Shown: piece after piece, positions 1 to 12,041 of the stretch
How the letters are laid out: the number at the start of each line of letters is the position of its first letter
Position numbering within the stretch: position 1 is the stretch's first letter
Origin: Brevipalpus yothersi
Lineage: Eukaryota > Arthropoda > Arachnida > Trombidiformes > Tenuipalpidae
Assembly: GCA_003956705.1 (NCBI GenBank)
Contig: QZCP01000001.1
Span: 283,346-347,345, forward strand
DNA length: 64,000 nt
Reading direction: 5' to 3'
Notes under the pieces: model-generated
What the model was told of the DNA's origin: nothing
What the model saw: only the letters and a program-made list of their open reading frames with translations
The model's database searches: none
Program-made: the position numbers and the translations under genes

Positions 1-2933
1 TGATCATAAACACACCAAGAGATCAGATTTAAACAGCACCAATTAACGACACTTTAGTGTAAAACTTCGTCTTCAAAAATTTAGAACCAAGATAAAAATG
101 TTCACAAATATGCGCCGAATTTTCTCGATATTTCAGCTTGATTCTTGTTGCTCATCAGTTTGTGCATGCACAAAGCCTGTATTTAAATTGTTAGAATCAG
201 TAGCGCTCTCTGAAGGACCGGAAGAATGCATGCATTCTTCTAAGAATATTTCCAGAGCATTCTGGGAATGTTCTATTCTCCGGTCGGAATGGAATTTTTT
301 TCCACTTAAGCAAAATTGATCACTTGGAAAATTTCTATGAAAGAGCGAAAATTCTCACATTAACAATTTTTTGTCCAGGCAAAGCTCGGTTTTGAATATT
401 ATCATCAACCCAAGTTTTATATTTACACGTTAGAAAATTCACCATGATCTTGAAATGTGATGCCCAGATCACTTTTTAGAGCGGCAATGCTGAGGCATCG
501 CGAGACTTCATTGTTATAACAAAGTATAATCCCAGATAGGGTTCGATTGTTATTGAGCTCAGGTTGATTGAACTGAGCTTTTCCGATCTGAGTAAAAATC
601 TGATTGCAAGCTTTTTTTAATTATGTTAGAAAAGTCCAAAGAATTTGACTTTCTGATTCCAGAGATTTTTCAAAGTTTCAAAATTTTTATGATCTCAGTA
701 ATTCTCACGAAATTATCATCGAAGATGGCATCATCGATCACCCATGTTTTGTATGAATCATAGCAAAACATGGTTAACTTGATGGCAGAATGTTCCGTCA
801 ATATGATCATTATATGCTGAAGGATGCTTTATCTACACGCCAATCAACTTAAATTACCTCATGTTGTCTTCATGTTAATCACTAATTGCAAATTCACCTT
901 GAAGACTTTTCCTGTATGCAGAAAATAGAAGTGAAGGAAGTTTCGGATTGGATTCATAGTTGGTAGATTACTTGATTCTATGATTAAAATTTATTTTCAA
1001 ATTCATGAATCAATGGCATTGAGATCCCAAAGGACTAGATTGGAAATGAATGGATGAACTATTTATCCTAAAAAGCTGTTTTTGTTAGACAAAGAGATTC
1101 TTTGTGAACAAAATGTTACAATCTTGCTTAGGCTCGTTACAAAAATGTTCCAGTTAAATAACCCAAATAATAGATTTTATGGCTGTTTTAACACCAAAAT
1201 GAAATGCATCGTCTATGGGAGGCAATTTGAATGTCTCCTTTCTCATGAAAAAAAATTTTGTCGACATGATGTAATTGTTTCTGAAGGCTAAACCATTTTT
1301 CTGATCAACTAGAGGCTCAGCTGTCTATAAGTCAAATTTTAGATCAAAACACAAGGTGAAACTTTCAAAATGGATAAGTTTTTCAGTTTTGTTTTATCAA
1401 GCGATAAGAAGTGTATAGTGTATAATTGATTTTATTTTTTATGTTCATATATTTATAGTCATTAAATATTCACAGCATTGATTAAAACTTATTTTAATCT
1501 TTAAAAAAAATTTCAATTATATCATTTGACTTATTTCCGCTCTTATGGAAATATTTCTTCATTCAGCCATTAACTTTTGTCATGCTGGCCATAAAAAGCC
1601 ATTCAAAATGCAACTAAAACGAATGCGGCAACAACAAAAACAGCAACAGCAAGCTGAGAAGATTTTTCTTTCTTTCTCTCTCTCTCTCTCTTTCAGCACA
1701 TATATTACCAAATGTCTTCTGGTGACCCACTTGATTCTTTGTCACCTAAAATCAGGTTAATCGGGGCTCACAACAGGTTCTCAGAGTTTAACGACCAAAT
1801 TTAAATTGACTGAAAAATGATCAAACACATTTCAACGTTTTTTTCTCTCTCAACCTTCTCTTCTAGTGTTTTTTTGAGAATATTCTGCTTTTTGTGTGCA
1901 GATTCACTTCAGACATGTTGACACTGAAAAGAGGGCTAAAATTAGGGTCTTCTTTCATGCGTATTCGATTTTCCTTCTGATATCAGAATTTAATTTAGCT
2001 TTAAAGTTTAATCGATAAATTTCTAGCGAAATTCGAATATATTTATATATATGTATATTCAACAAGCAACACAAATCTCTACATAATTATGAGAATAAGA
2101 GCATCTCTAGAAAGGATCCAAAATCATCGAGTTTTTCACCTTTCCTTCGAATCACAGTAGAAGTAGTAAATAATTGTGTTTTTTTGAGTACAGAATCTTC
2201 GATGATTTTTTTTCTCCCACTAAATCATCGTGGAAAAAGAAATCTAACAACAATATCAATTAGAGATATGATTATCGATTTGTGAGAGAGCTGAATTGCA
2301 CGGGCATCTGTGTGAGATTGATTGTATCTGACTGACTATGCAGTAGGCCGCATTTAGATTAGACGGAACTATTGGATTACTTCTTCCAGAATCAATCATG
2401 AGAAAAGAAACCAGAGGAAGTACGATAAACATGCAAACAATAGATTGTAGGTGGATTTGATAAGAAGCTTAAAATTGTTTCTACTTAATGGCATTATGAT
2501 TGAAGAATCAAAGAAATGCAATGGGCGAGGAGTGTGTATGTGTGTATGTGAGAGAGAATATATATATCTTTCATGAAGATGAACAAATAATGATGAAGTA
2601 CGGGTTTGAGTCTTCAATTTTTTCAGGCAAGTGGGTCGAAGGCGAATAAGATGAGAATCATTTAGATCCATAACATGTCAGGAGATGAAGAAGAAGAAGA
2701 AAAAGATGGAAAGATGAACAGAGAATAAGAAGGTCAGAATGATGGTGATAATGCAATGAGGCTGCAAGTGAAAATAGCTAAAAATCAACGTTGATGAAGA
2801 TGAAGGTGACGAAGGAAATTCGTTCATTCGTTGGTATGGTAGGGTTGAAAATGGTGTTTGAGGTATTCAACGAAAAAATGAGATAAAGAGAGAGAAAAAA
2901 AAATTGCATTGTAGAGCTAATAATGATCTACTG
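1..2933. other. Left intergenic region, no gene seen
   Basis: No coding region is supported here: the open frames are short, mostly start at non-ATG codons and resemble no family I recognise. The sequence is AT-rich with a small (TC)n run near 1680-1694. A perfect 20-bp palindrome lies at 221-240. The right part probably carries the 3' untranslated region of the minus-strand MARCH gene, whose stop codon is at 2934. Confidence 0.5.
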
Positions 2934-5900
2934 TCACTTGATTCCATTCGAATCGGAACCAAAAGAGGATGAATTTTTCTCCAACTTGTGTGCATTTAAA
3001 TCATTATGATCAACATTATGAACGATAATTATTCGGTTATACTGGCGCCAGCGAAGAAAAATGGAGAGATAGAGTCGCAATTGTACGAAGAGGAACACAG
3101 ATCCACCCAAAAAGCCGATGGACACAACCTGGAGAATGGAGAGAGGAAGAGAGAGAAAGGAAGTGATCAGAAAAGATTGCAAAATGATAGACTGAAAAGG
3201 AGAAAGAGGAAGAGATTAATTTGATGGTAATTGTTGTTGACTCTATTTATGAGTTTAATAATACAGGGCCAACAAATTTAGGTACGTAATTCAGATGCGC
3301 TTGGTTAATTGTGATGTGATGTGTGTAACGCTTGGATGAGCGAATTAATACTTTGCTTTCCAAAAAGTTATATACTTTCTGCATTGAAAGGTCTATTTTA
3401 TACACTTTTCTCCGACTGGCCATCAAACTTGGTGTGTTCAAAAATTGTTTTCCGCTATTCTATTCATTGGCCTTAACGTCATCCCGTTTTTATGCTCTCT
3501 CGGTGCTACCATGTTCCCGTATCGAAAGTTTTTACATACTGTTCATATTGTTCGATGAATGTTGAAGTCAATTCGTCAATCGAATATTATTTACAGCCCT
3601 CATTCAGATGCTCATATCTTGATAATCGGCGGAGAAAAAAGCTTGACATAAAGCAATATTAGAGAATAGGATGTAAATTAGTTGCACATAGTGCCAGTGA
3701 AAGAGAGAAAGAGAGAGAGAGAGACAACTAATGCAATAAGGTGATATCAGCAATGATGCAGAATCGAAAACACAAAAACACCCGATTACAGATCAGCGAA
3801 CTAAACATCCTGTTCGACAAGATGCCCGATTGGGCGAGAGAAAAATATAGAGAAAGAAGATGAAGTTGAAGACGTTGAGGTTGAAGAAATGATGCGAATC
3901 AAGTGTTTATCTGGAACAAGCATGGTGTGTACTATCACTGGTACCACGAATGACCGCGGCCGGCCATCGTTGACTAACCGGGTCCAAAATGAGGCTAAAG
4001 TTTTTTCTCCTCTCTCTCATATACACATACACACACAACTACTTACCAGCATCTTGGTCCAAAAAGGCCAATCAAGTAGACCGTATTTGGCTTCAAATGT
4101 TGCTCTCTCTATTAGCACGTATATTGACCAGAATACACAGAACATTGATATTAGATTGAATAATAAATTATACAACAATTTGCGTCGCTCGCCATTGGAC
4201 ATTTCTAAGCGTTCCCACTATGTTAAAAAAAAGAGGTGGAGAGAGATAGATAGAGAGAGAGAAAGAGAAAGAAAGTTAGAAAGAGATGGAAAAAGAGAAG
4301 GAAAAATGGTTAAAAATTAAAAAAAAGATGAATGGGTAATGATGCGATTTATGCACACCACTTAGAAGATGTTCATGTAAATGAATTTGTCACTCAAATC
4401 GAATTGAGTATCTCACAGTCAAGCAATGAAAAACTCAGCTTATCTTGTGTGTGTATATGTTATAATTAGGTGGTTAGGTCAGGAGGGTGAAATTAGATTC
4501 AGTTCATCTTGTCCTTGGTTTTCAAATTTTTTTTCTTCATTCTTTTTCTTCTCTCTCTTTCTCTTTCTCTTTCTCTTTCTCTCTTACTGTAAAAGCTTTC
4601 GTCGCCCTCAACACATTAAGTAAAATTCATGTTATTCTGGTTTGACTTCTTGATATTTTTTTGGCACATAATCATAGTGAAATATAAACATTTCCGGTTT
4701 CCCAGGTAAACATGATATATGTGAAAACTTTCATTTGAACCATATATCCGAGCGTGTGTGAGCTAAATTGGTGAAGTGACATTGAAAATATCGATTGGAA
4801 ATTAATCGAGAGAATTGCGCTATTTTCTATGATTTGCTGATTACTTCCATTATGTTACCTTTTTTGTTTCTAACGAAGCTCTGTGAATGCTACCATTACT
4901 GTAACAGACGCGTAAATATATATATATGTATATGCCATGATATTAGCTGTTCTTATCATTCACTGCTGAGTAATCAAAATCCATGAGAGAAAGAGAAAAA
5001 GAGAGAGCCAAAGAAAGAGGCAGACTTCCTTAGATTAACGTTGATTGGATTGGTATAAGATTATGAAAAAAAGTGTATACCCTGTCTTCTTCTACCAAAG
5101 TTATCAAGTTATCAAGGAAAAATAATCACACTCAAAGATGGAAAAATATTCTGCATGATTGTTCTCCGAAAAAATGTAATGTCCGCGAAAAAAAGATCGA
5201 AAAAGAATTGAAGAAGAAAATCTGGTTAAAAAAAGTAACCCTATCCAGTAGCTCAACAAAGGTCTCTCTCTCTCTCTCTTCAAACATCGTTTCAAGAAGG
5301 AATTTCTCAAATCGTTGTGGAAGTTTGGGGTGATGAAGGATGGCTGTCATTGAAAATGATTTTCTTGAAACTCTTTTTCTCTTCCTCTCTCTTATCGAGG
5401 TTGAAATAACGAAATAAGTGGCAAGTTAAGTTGGATTGAGTGTAAGTATGAGTATGAGTGTGTGTGTAAATGTATTCAAAATGTGTGTGTTGAGTGTGTG
5501 GCGAGCGAGATGGAAAAGAGGAAAAATAGCTTACTTTATGGAAGGGCTTATATTTGACGGACATTTTGAAATGATGTTTGCAAAGTTCACAATATTTATT
5601 ATTTGATGAACGAATCCATTGTTGCAAACAGTAGTGGTGGACATACTGCAAAGAGCCGGAACAGTAGCATGGTGTAATCAAATTCATCTGTGAGATCGAT
5701 CCAGAGGAAGAGGCGGGTGGTGATGGAGGTGGTAAAGTGGTTGAGGAAGAAGAAGGTGATGAGCATGAGAATGGCGGTGGGGGAATCGTTATGTGGTCAG
5801 TGTTGATTGAGATGGACGTCAGACCAGATTGGTCACCAAGTTTGTCCACCTCTTTTTCGTACACCGAATCTGTATCACCTTCACCACAATGGCAAATACG

Positions 5901-6324
5901 ACAGATCGGTCGCTCATATTGATTTAATAGGAATGGCGATGTTTTATCCACATCACATACATCGTTCACTTTGGAAATTGTCGTAGAATGCTCAGTTGGT
6001 GGCGAATTTTGTGAGGCATCGTTGACAACAAGAATAGAGACAGGATTGATCACTGAGTCCGAGATCTGTGGAGATAAATTGTGAATGGTAGTGGGTGATG
6101 GCGGTGAACAGGAAATAAAATTATACATTAAAGTGGATTATCAGCCAGACAAGTGTGAGAAAGAGCGAAAAGGATAGAATAGGGAACAAAAAAAATCGAT
6201 CGAATAACTACATGTTCTGAATGTCAACATGAGAGAACATAGAAAAATATTCGACTGGACAGACACACAAATTCGATAAAGATAGACAGTATGTACTAAC
6301 CACTGGTTCAAATGGATCTCGCAT
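2934..6324 (-). CDS. MARCHF8: MARCH1/8-type membrane-associated RING-CH E3 ubiquitin ligase
   Basis: MARCH1/8 proteins are endosomal or plasma-membrane E3 ligases that ubiquitinate and down-regulate membrane proteins. Exons (minus): possible first exon 6324-6301 (MRDPFEPV), 6065-5535, 4217-4047 and 3128-2934, all joined in phase 0 by GTAAGC or GTAAGT-type donors. Exon 2 carries the RING-CH: CRICHCGEGD, then PCYC, VHHYCLQQW and CELC. Exon 3 (WERLEM...PFWTKML) and exon 4 (VVSIGFLGG) give the two membrane segments; RQYNRIIIV follows. Order and spacing match vertebrate MARCH8. A 177-nt in-frame stretch (5864-5688) interrupts the zinc domain and looks like an intron; without it the protein is about 247 residues, with it 306. 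The first exon is uncertain: the frame is also open from an ATG at 6128. The gene is head-to-head with WDR44. Confidence 0.9.
5688..5864 (-). other. Probable in-frame intron inside the MARCH RING-CH domain
   Basis: The segment is 177 nt, divisible by 3 and without a stop, so it reads through as a Pro/Ser-rich linker between the second and third zinc ligands. On the minus strand it begins GTGTAC after GATTCG and ends in a pyrimidine-rich stretch followed by CTCACAG. Removing it joins EGDTDS to MNLITPCYC, the compact spacing of MARCH8. The donor is weak (GTGTAC; an alternative GTGGAC lies six codons downstream), so retention or optional splicing is possible. Confidence 0.6.
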
Positions 6325-6861
6325 CACTAGCCAAAAAAGGAGAAGAAAAAAAATTTTCTTTTAACAATTTATTAACAAATAAACACACCACTAGTAAAAT
6401 TAGGATTGTCTATTCAACATTATGTATACATCTTTCTCTCTCCTGCCCAAGTTATTCTAATGATCTGAATTTTGTCAGATCCTCTTCTCACTACTTCCAC
6501 TATATATATGTATCTATTCACTCTACTTTCAAGACACACATACATACACACAAGTACCGTTATTCTCAGTACAGAAAATACATGTATTAAGCTTTTCTCT
6601 CTCTTTTCAAGCTTCTTCTCGAGATGCTCCCTCGACAACCGGTTTAAGATGGCGCCACCAGTCAATTAAAGTTAGTGACTGACGCATGCGTACTAGTATG
6701 CACCTGCTGTTTTGCAAAAATGAGAGAAATGTTTACTGTTGAAGTGAGAGAGAGAGACTGATGGAGATCGGTTGGAATCTGTGATGTGAATTAAATTCAA
6801 TTGTGTTAAAGTTTTAATTGGAATGAAAATATATATGTAAATTATATGGTGCCATATCAGC
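6325..6861. promoter_or_regulatory. Shared upstream region of MARCH and WDR44
   Basis: This 0.5 kb separates the divergent MARCH and WDR44 start codons and probably contains both promoters. An AAGATGGCGCC motif at 6646-6656 resembles the YY1/Pho core site, and a GCATGCG stretch follows at about 6684. No TATA box is placed convincingly. The bidirectional role is inferred from gene orientation only. Confidence 0.4.
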
Positions 6862-9753
6862 ATGGATAGTGATACATCTTCATCTGATGAAGAATTTTTT
6901 GATGCTCCGACTGTTGCGGACGATAAGCAGGGAATCGATATTGTTTCCAACACAAATAATAATAGTAATATTAATGATAGTAATAATCATCATCACACGG
7001 ATAGAGAGGATACTTCCAATCGACTTAATTCATCCACCTCCTCGGGAATTGGTGACAATTCAGGCAATGAAAATGTGGGCACAAATAGTACCGAAGATTT
7101 GAGTTGTTCCGATAAGCCAGTCTCATCTCAACCCCTCCCTGGACCATCAGTATCATCAGTATCATCTGTTTCGCAACATCAACAGCCAGAGATCAAATTT
7201 TCACTTCATCCTTCCTCTTCGTCCAACATATCGAAAGATTTATCTTTGATATCCACACCAAGCTTTCCCAAACCTCCTCCAAGACGTAAAAAGAAATTAT
7301 CTAGCAGTACTCGTGAGACAAACGCTGATTCATGCAATATCGGCGATAATAATGGTGAGCTTCGTTCTGATGCCTCTGAAGGTATGCAACTCTAGCCATC
7401 TTCCTGTTCAATCTTTCCATGATCATTCTAATGCTTCATCAAATATTCTTATTATAACTACAAGAACAATGACTCAATGATTCGCCAATTTATTGATCAA
7501 AACTTTCGTCTCTCTCTCTCACTCTTCCTTATTCCCTTACTTCCGTCCTTCACGCTCATAGGTTTGTCAGTCAAAACTCCATGCCTCGCTACACTGGTAG
7601 ATGAGATTGTAAGCATTCATGGAGATCTTAGCATTAATCACGACTTTCCACTAGACAAGATTCCTGATGACATATCGCTCGAAGATTTTAGTTCCGAACA
7701 GCATACAAGTAGTGAAGAAACTAAGGGTGAGAGTCCAGATGAAACCCTTCGTGAAGACAGGCTTGAATCAACTTTTACCAGTGCACAAGATGACCTGACT
7801 TCACCCTCAAAATATTGTACCCCTACTGCTGGTGTAGAAAACAAGGGTGATGATAGAAATTCAAATGATCATAGTGATGGTCGTAATGCTGGAGGCCCTT
7901 CTAGTGAATTATCTTCTGTTCCACCGAATAAACCGGAAGCAATTGTAGATGAAACAATACTTGAGCAGATTACTCTTTTGAATAAAGATACTGGAGAAAG
8001 TATACCATTAAGTAAAGCTGACAATATATTGTCCAAGTGCATCAACCCCTTGGATCCACACCTATCAAAGTTAGCGAATGACTATCAGAGCGATGAAGAG
8101 GAGACCCTATCTCAATCTAATGAGGAAACGGCTTCTGAACATGGCGGTGAACCAGGTTCCAGCTTAAGAACTAGTGCTTTCAAGAATGGTGTCAAAAAGC
8201 TGGGCAAATTCGGTCATGGTTTCATCAAAGGAGTTCGTCAAGTGAGACATCGTGATCATGGTGGGGTTACACCAGGTAATACTGCTGAGGGTGTTTTCTC
8301 TGAGACACGGCCGCTAAGCATTCAGGAACCTGAAGTTTTTCAGCCCTTCAAGTTGAAAACAAATCGCAAAAAAGATATTGCTGATTTTGAGAATCTTCGT
8401 ATGATTCAAGATATAGATGATTGCCATGATGCAATATGGTGCATGAAATGGAGTTCCTGTGGTCAACTATTAGCAGCTGCTGGTCAAGATCAACTGGTTC
8501 GTGTTTATTGTAGTCATAAAGCATGGAAAACATTTACTCATCTTCGTAGTAAAGCCTCCGGCCAACAAATCTCACCCAATTCCACCAAAGAACGTAGCTC
8601 TTCCGTAACTAATTCACGAAATAATAGCCTTTCAAGCACTGACCACCAAGTCCCGAATCATCCCCACTCATCACACAACTCTGTTTTGGGAGCCACCCAA
8701 GCCTCTTTACGGGATAATTTCAGTGATGACAATAGTCTTTCTGAGGAGGGTCCATTATTATTGTTCTCCGCTTATAGAGGTCATAAAGCAGATGTGCTCG
8801 ACATTTCGTGGTCAAAAAACAATTTCCTTTTGTCCTCATCTCGAGACAAGACTGTACGGCTTTGGCATATCACCAGAGTCGAGTGTCTACGCTCTTTTCC
8901 TCACCATGATTTTGTCACCACAGTCACTTTTCATCCACAAGATGATCGCTATTTTCTGAGTGGATCCTTAGACGGTGTTCTCAGATTATGGGACATCCCA
9001 AATGGGCGAGTGATACGATTCAATGAGGTGATGGCTCCATCAGTTCAGAATCAACGAACAAATAAGTCAACCGTAGAGAACACCCCACCTCATGGTCTCA
9101 TAACTGCTTCTGCATTCGTCGAGAATGGAAAATTTGCTGTGATCGGTACATATGATGGACGAGTTATTTTCTACACCATTGATCAGCTCAAATACTTCAC
9201 CCAAATTAGGGTGGGTGAGAGTAAGGGTAGTTTAATGGACACCTCTGAACGCAAGAAGAAACGCAATAGCAATAAGGTCACGGGGATTGAGAATGTTGCA
9301 GAAAAAAAGATTTTGGTCACGACAAATGATTCTCGCATCAGACTATACGATCTTCGTGAGTTTTCTTTAGCGTGTAAATACAAGGGCTGTGTTAACAGTG
9401 AGAGTCAAATACGAGCTTCTGTTTCTCCAGACAACAAATACATTGTCTGTGGGAGTAAAGATTCTTCTTTTTATCTGTGGAGACTTCGTGAAGAGACAAC
9501 TACGGGACAAAGACGTGACCGTAACGACCAGTGGGAATCGATTCGTCTTGTACAGCCAAGAAACAAAAATTCTTCTCAGTTAACTTCTACCCCTTCCTCT
9601 GCCCCTAGTTCCTCCCAACAACAAGCAAGGAATCAACGTACAGTCATTACCGCAGCAACATTTGCTCCCAATCCATCGTTTCTGGATGATGATGCAAGAT
9701 ATGTTATTGCAATTGCAGAGCTCAGTGGAAGCATCAAATTATTTTCTAATTGA
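6862..9753 (+). CDS. WDR44: WDR44 (Rabphilin-11), WD40 Rab11-binding protein
   Basis: WDR44 is a Rab11 effector on recycling and tubular endosomes that also tethers to the ER through VAP proteins. Two exons, 6862-7381 and 7562-9753, are joined by a 180-nt intron in phase 1 (G|GT, glycine), giving 903 residues; human WDR44 is close to 913. The N-terminus reads SSSDEEFFDAPTV, matching the FFAT-like acidic motif of WDR44. A proline-basic stretch (PKPPPRRKKK) follows. Residues from about 454 to the C-terminus form the WD40 propeller, with recognisable blades AAAGQDQLVRVY, LLSSSRDKTVRLWHI, FLSGSLDGVLRLWDI, IGTYDGRVIFY, TNDSRIRLYDLRE and CGSKDSSFYLW. The 3' end faces CCDC149, with 185 nt between the stop codons. 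Confidence 0.96.
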
Positions 9754-9938
9754 CTGTAAAACAGTCAAAAATTATGGATAGAATCATTGTTCACATTATG
9801 TTTCCCCAAAGAAAATTTTCTTATTTACAATACGTATGAATTCGTTGCCAAGGACAACAGAGAAATAACCAGAAATTATCTGTAATTTTACAAATAGCAG
9901 TCCTCAGTGCAAACCTTGTTTCTCATGAATTCAATTCA

Positions 9939-12041
9939 TCAATTCATTGTTCCTGATTGATTGTACTCCTCGGCTATTTTGGCAGACTCTTCTTCTATCA
10001 GAGCCTCTAGATTACTTGGGAGCTGAATCTCTTCGTCGTCGTCGTCGTCGTTATCATCCTCTTCCTCGCTTCGTTGATCCTCCATCTTTGATTTCATATT
10101 GTCCAGATCGTTCTTATTGACCACTGGAAAAGGATGATGATGATTTCCACTCGATTGTTCATCAATTTTTCGATTCATATCACCATCGCTGAGATCTTCG
10201 AGATCGGCACTTGTATGTGGAGAGTCTGAAACGATTTCACTTTTCACATGATGATGATCATCTCGCATGAGGAAAAAGACTTTTTCTCGAGCTTTCAGTT
10301 GTCTTACTTTTTCTTCAAGTTCCTCTAGTCTCTCACCGAGAAGCCTATTGTTTTTTCTCTGTAACGCTAATGCCGCAGATTTATCAGTCAAAGCTTCATA
10401 AAGAGCAATGACCAGGCTTTTTAAATGAGCTAGAGAACTTTGAGAAAGAGTCAGATTACTAAGGTTGGTTGCGATGAAATGCTGAACTTGCTTGGATGAG
10501 ATGACGTTGGATGAGGAGATTGAGGATCCGGAGCGTTGATTATGATGACTAGAGCGATGAGATGATTCATCACTAAACTTTGAATCTAACAGGAAGTTGT
10601 TATTGCTTGAATTATTTTTCTCCAAGATCTTACGATATTTATCTATAATATTTTTTAGACGAATCTTTTCTTCATCCAGTGTTGTTATTTTACCTCGAAG
10701 AAAATTGTTCTCGTCCAGAAGACCTTCGATATCAAGAGTTTTAAAATTTTCACGGATTTTTTCAGCCGTTTCTTCGTCACAGTTACTCGAATCGACGAGT
10801 AAATTGTTTAATCGCTCGTTAAGTCTTTCCACTTTTGCCTTGTAAGCATCTCGCGAAACAATAAGCTCCTCTTTCTCATCTAAAAGTGATTGAACATCTC
10901 TTTCCAACATGGAATTACGATTCTTAATCAATTCCAATTGAGTCACAAGTGATTGTTTATCTTCACTCGGCAGGGAAGCTGAGCCACTTGAAGAGGAGGA
11001 ATGATTATCGGTTCGACCTTGTCGCCCTTGGCCTGTTCCATGAAAATTGGTTGATGTCATATTATAAGAAGAATAAGAATTAAGCTCACTAATGGGTCGT
11101 CTTTTCATCATATTCAATTGGCCTCTTAACATTCGAATATCGCCTTCACAATCGATCAATTTGGTTTTGTGATCTTCCAGTTCATAGAGGAGACTTTTAT
11201 TTTGATCCTTTAACTGGCACAAAATTTGGGCAAAACTTGTGCTAGTCAAATTGTTTGATCCACCACCAAATCCATCCATCGATTCGTTTCCACCATGGCT
11301 ATTGGAAAGGCTTACTAGTCCTGAGCCGAAACTATCGATTCGTTTTTTAAGAGAACTATATTTTTCCTTCACTTGATCGGAAACCAATTTATATTCATCA
11401 CGTTCTCGTTTACATTCAAGAAGATCTTGACTTAATATGACTAGAGCTCGGGCTTTAGAGTCAAGTTTGCATCTTAATGTGCTTATCTGCGGGAAAAACA
11501 ATTGAAGGCAAGCGATAAGGAGTTTAAAGAATCACATTAAATATAAATGATATGATTTTGTTACTCAGAAACGGGAGATGGAGGAAAAAAAATTGGCCTC
11601 ATAATATCAATAAATTTCGATTCATTCTTCTTCTTGGCAATGATCATAAATTCATAATGTCTTAGGTCAGGATTTATGGGACAATAATCAAGTACAAGGC
11701 AAATAGTCTAATTTTTGGCAAAGCACCAGCAGCAGCGGTGATGTAATGCGACAGACCGAAGTGGAAAAGCATTTAAGAATAAGAAAATTTCATCTCTAAA
11801 TTGTGCTTATTGGCTATTCAAATTTCATGGACGATCTTCTTACCAGGAAATGGATGAGTCAAATATCACCCAACCAGGACAGGAAATGGGAAACTCAGCG
11901 ATTAGGCTAAGCATATGTGAGAGCAAATATATACAAAATACTAACCTCATTGAGAGCTTCTTGAAGCTGTTTGCTTTGATTCACTTCACCAGTGATTATC
12001 GAGATAGGATTACTGGTCTGATCGATTGTTTGAGTCATCAT
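9939..12041 (-). CDS. CCDC149: CCDC149 coiled-coil protein
   Basis: CCDC149 is a conserved, poorly characterised coiled-coil protein. Exon 1 is 12041-11946 (MMTQTIDQTS...LQEALNE) with a GTTAGT donor. Exon 2 is 11486-9939 after a CCCGCAG acceptor. The join is in phase 0 and gives 547 residues. Family-typical segments in order are QILCQLKDQNKSLLYELED, LVTQLELIKNRNSMLERD, SRDAYKAKVERLNERLN, DIEGLLDENNFLRGKI, the SSKQVQHFIATNLSNL block and KSLVIALYEALTDKSAAL, followed by QRKNNRLLGERLEELEEKV. Ser/Gly-rich spacers separate the coils, and the C-terminus is very acidic (an Asp/Glu run at 10036-10074). The intron is 459 nt. An upstream non-coding exon is not excluded. Confidence 0.93.
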
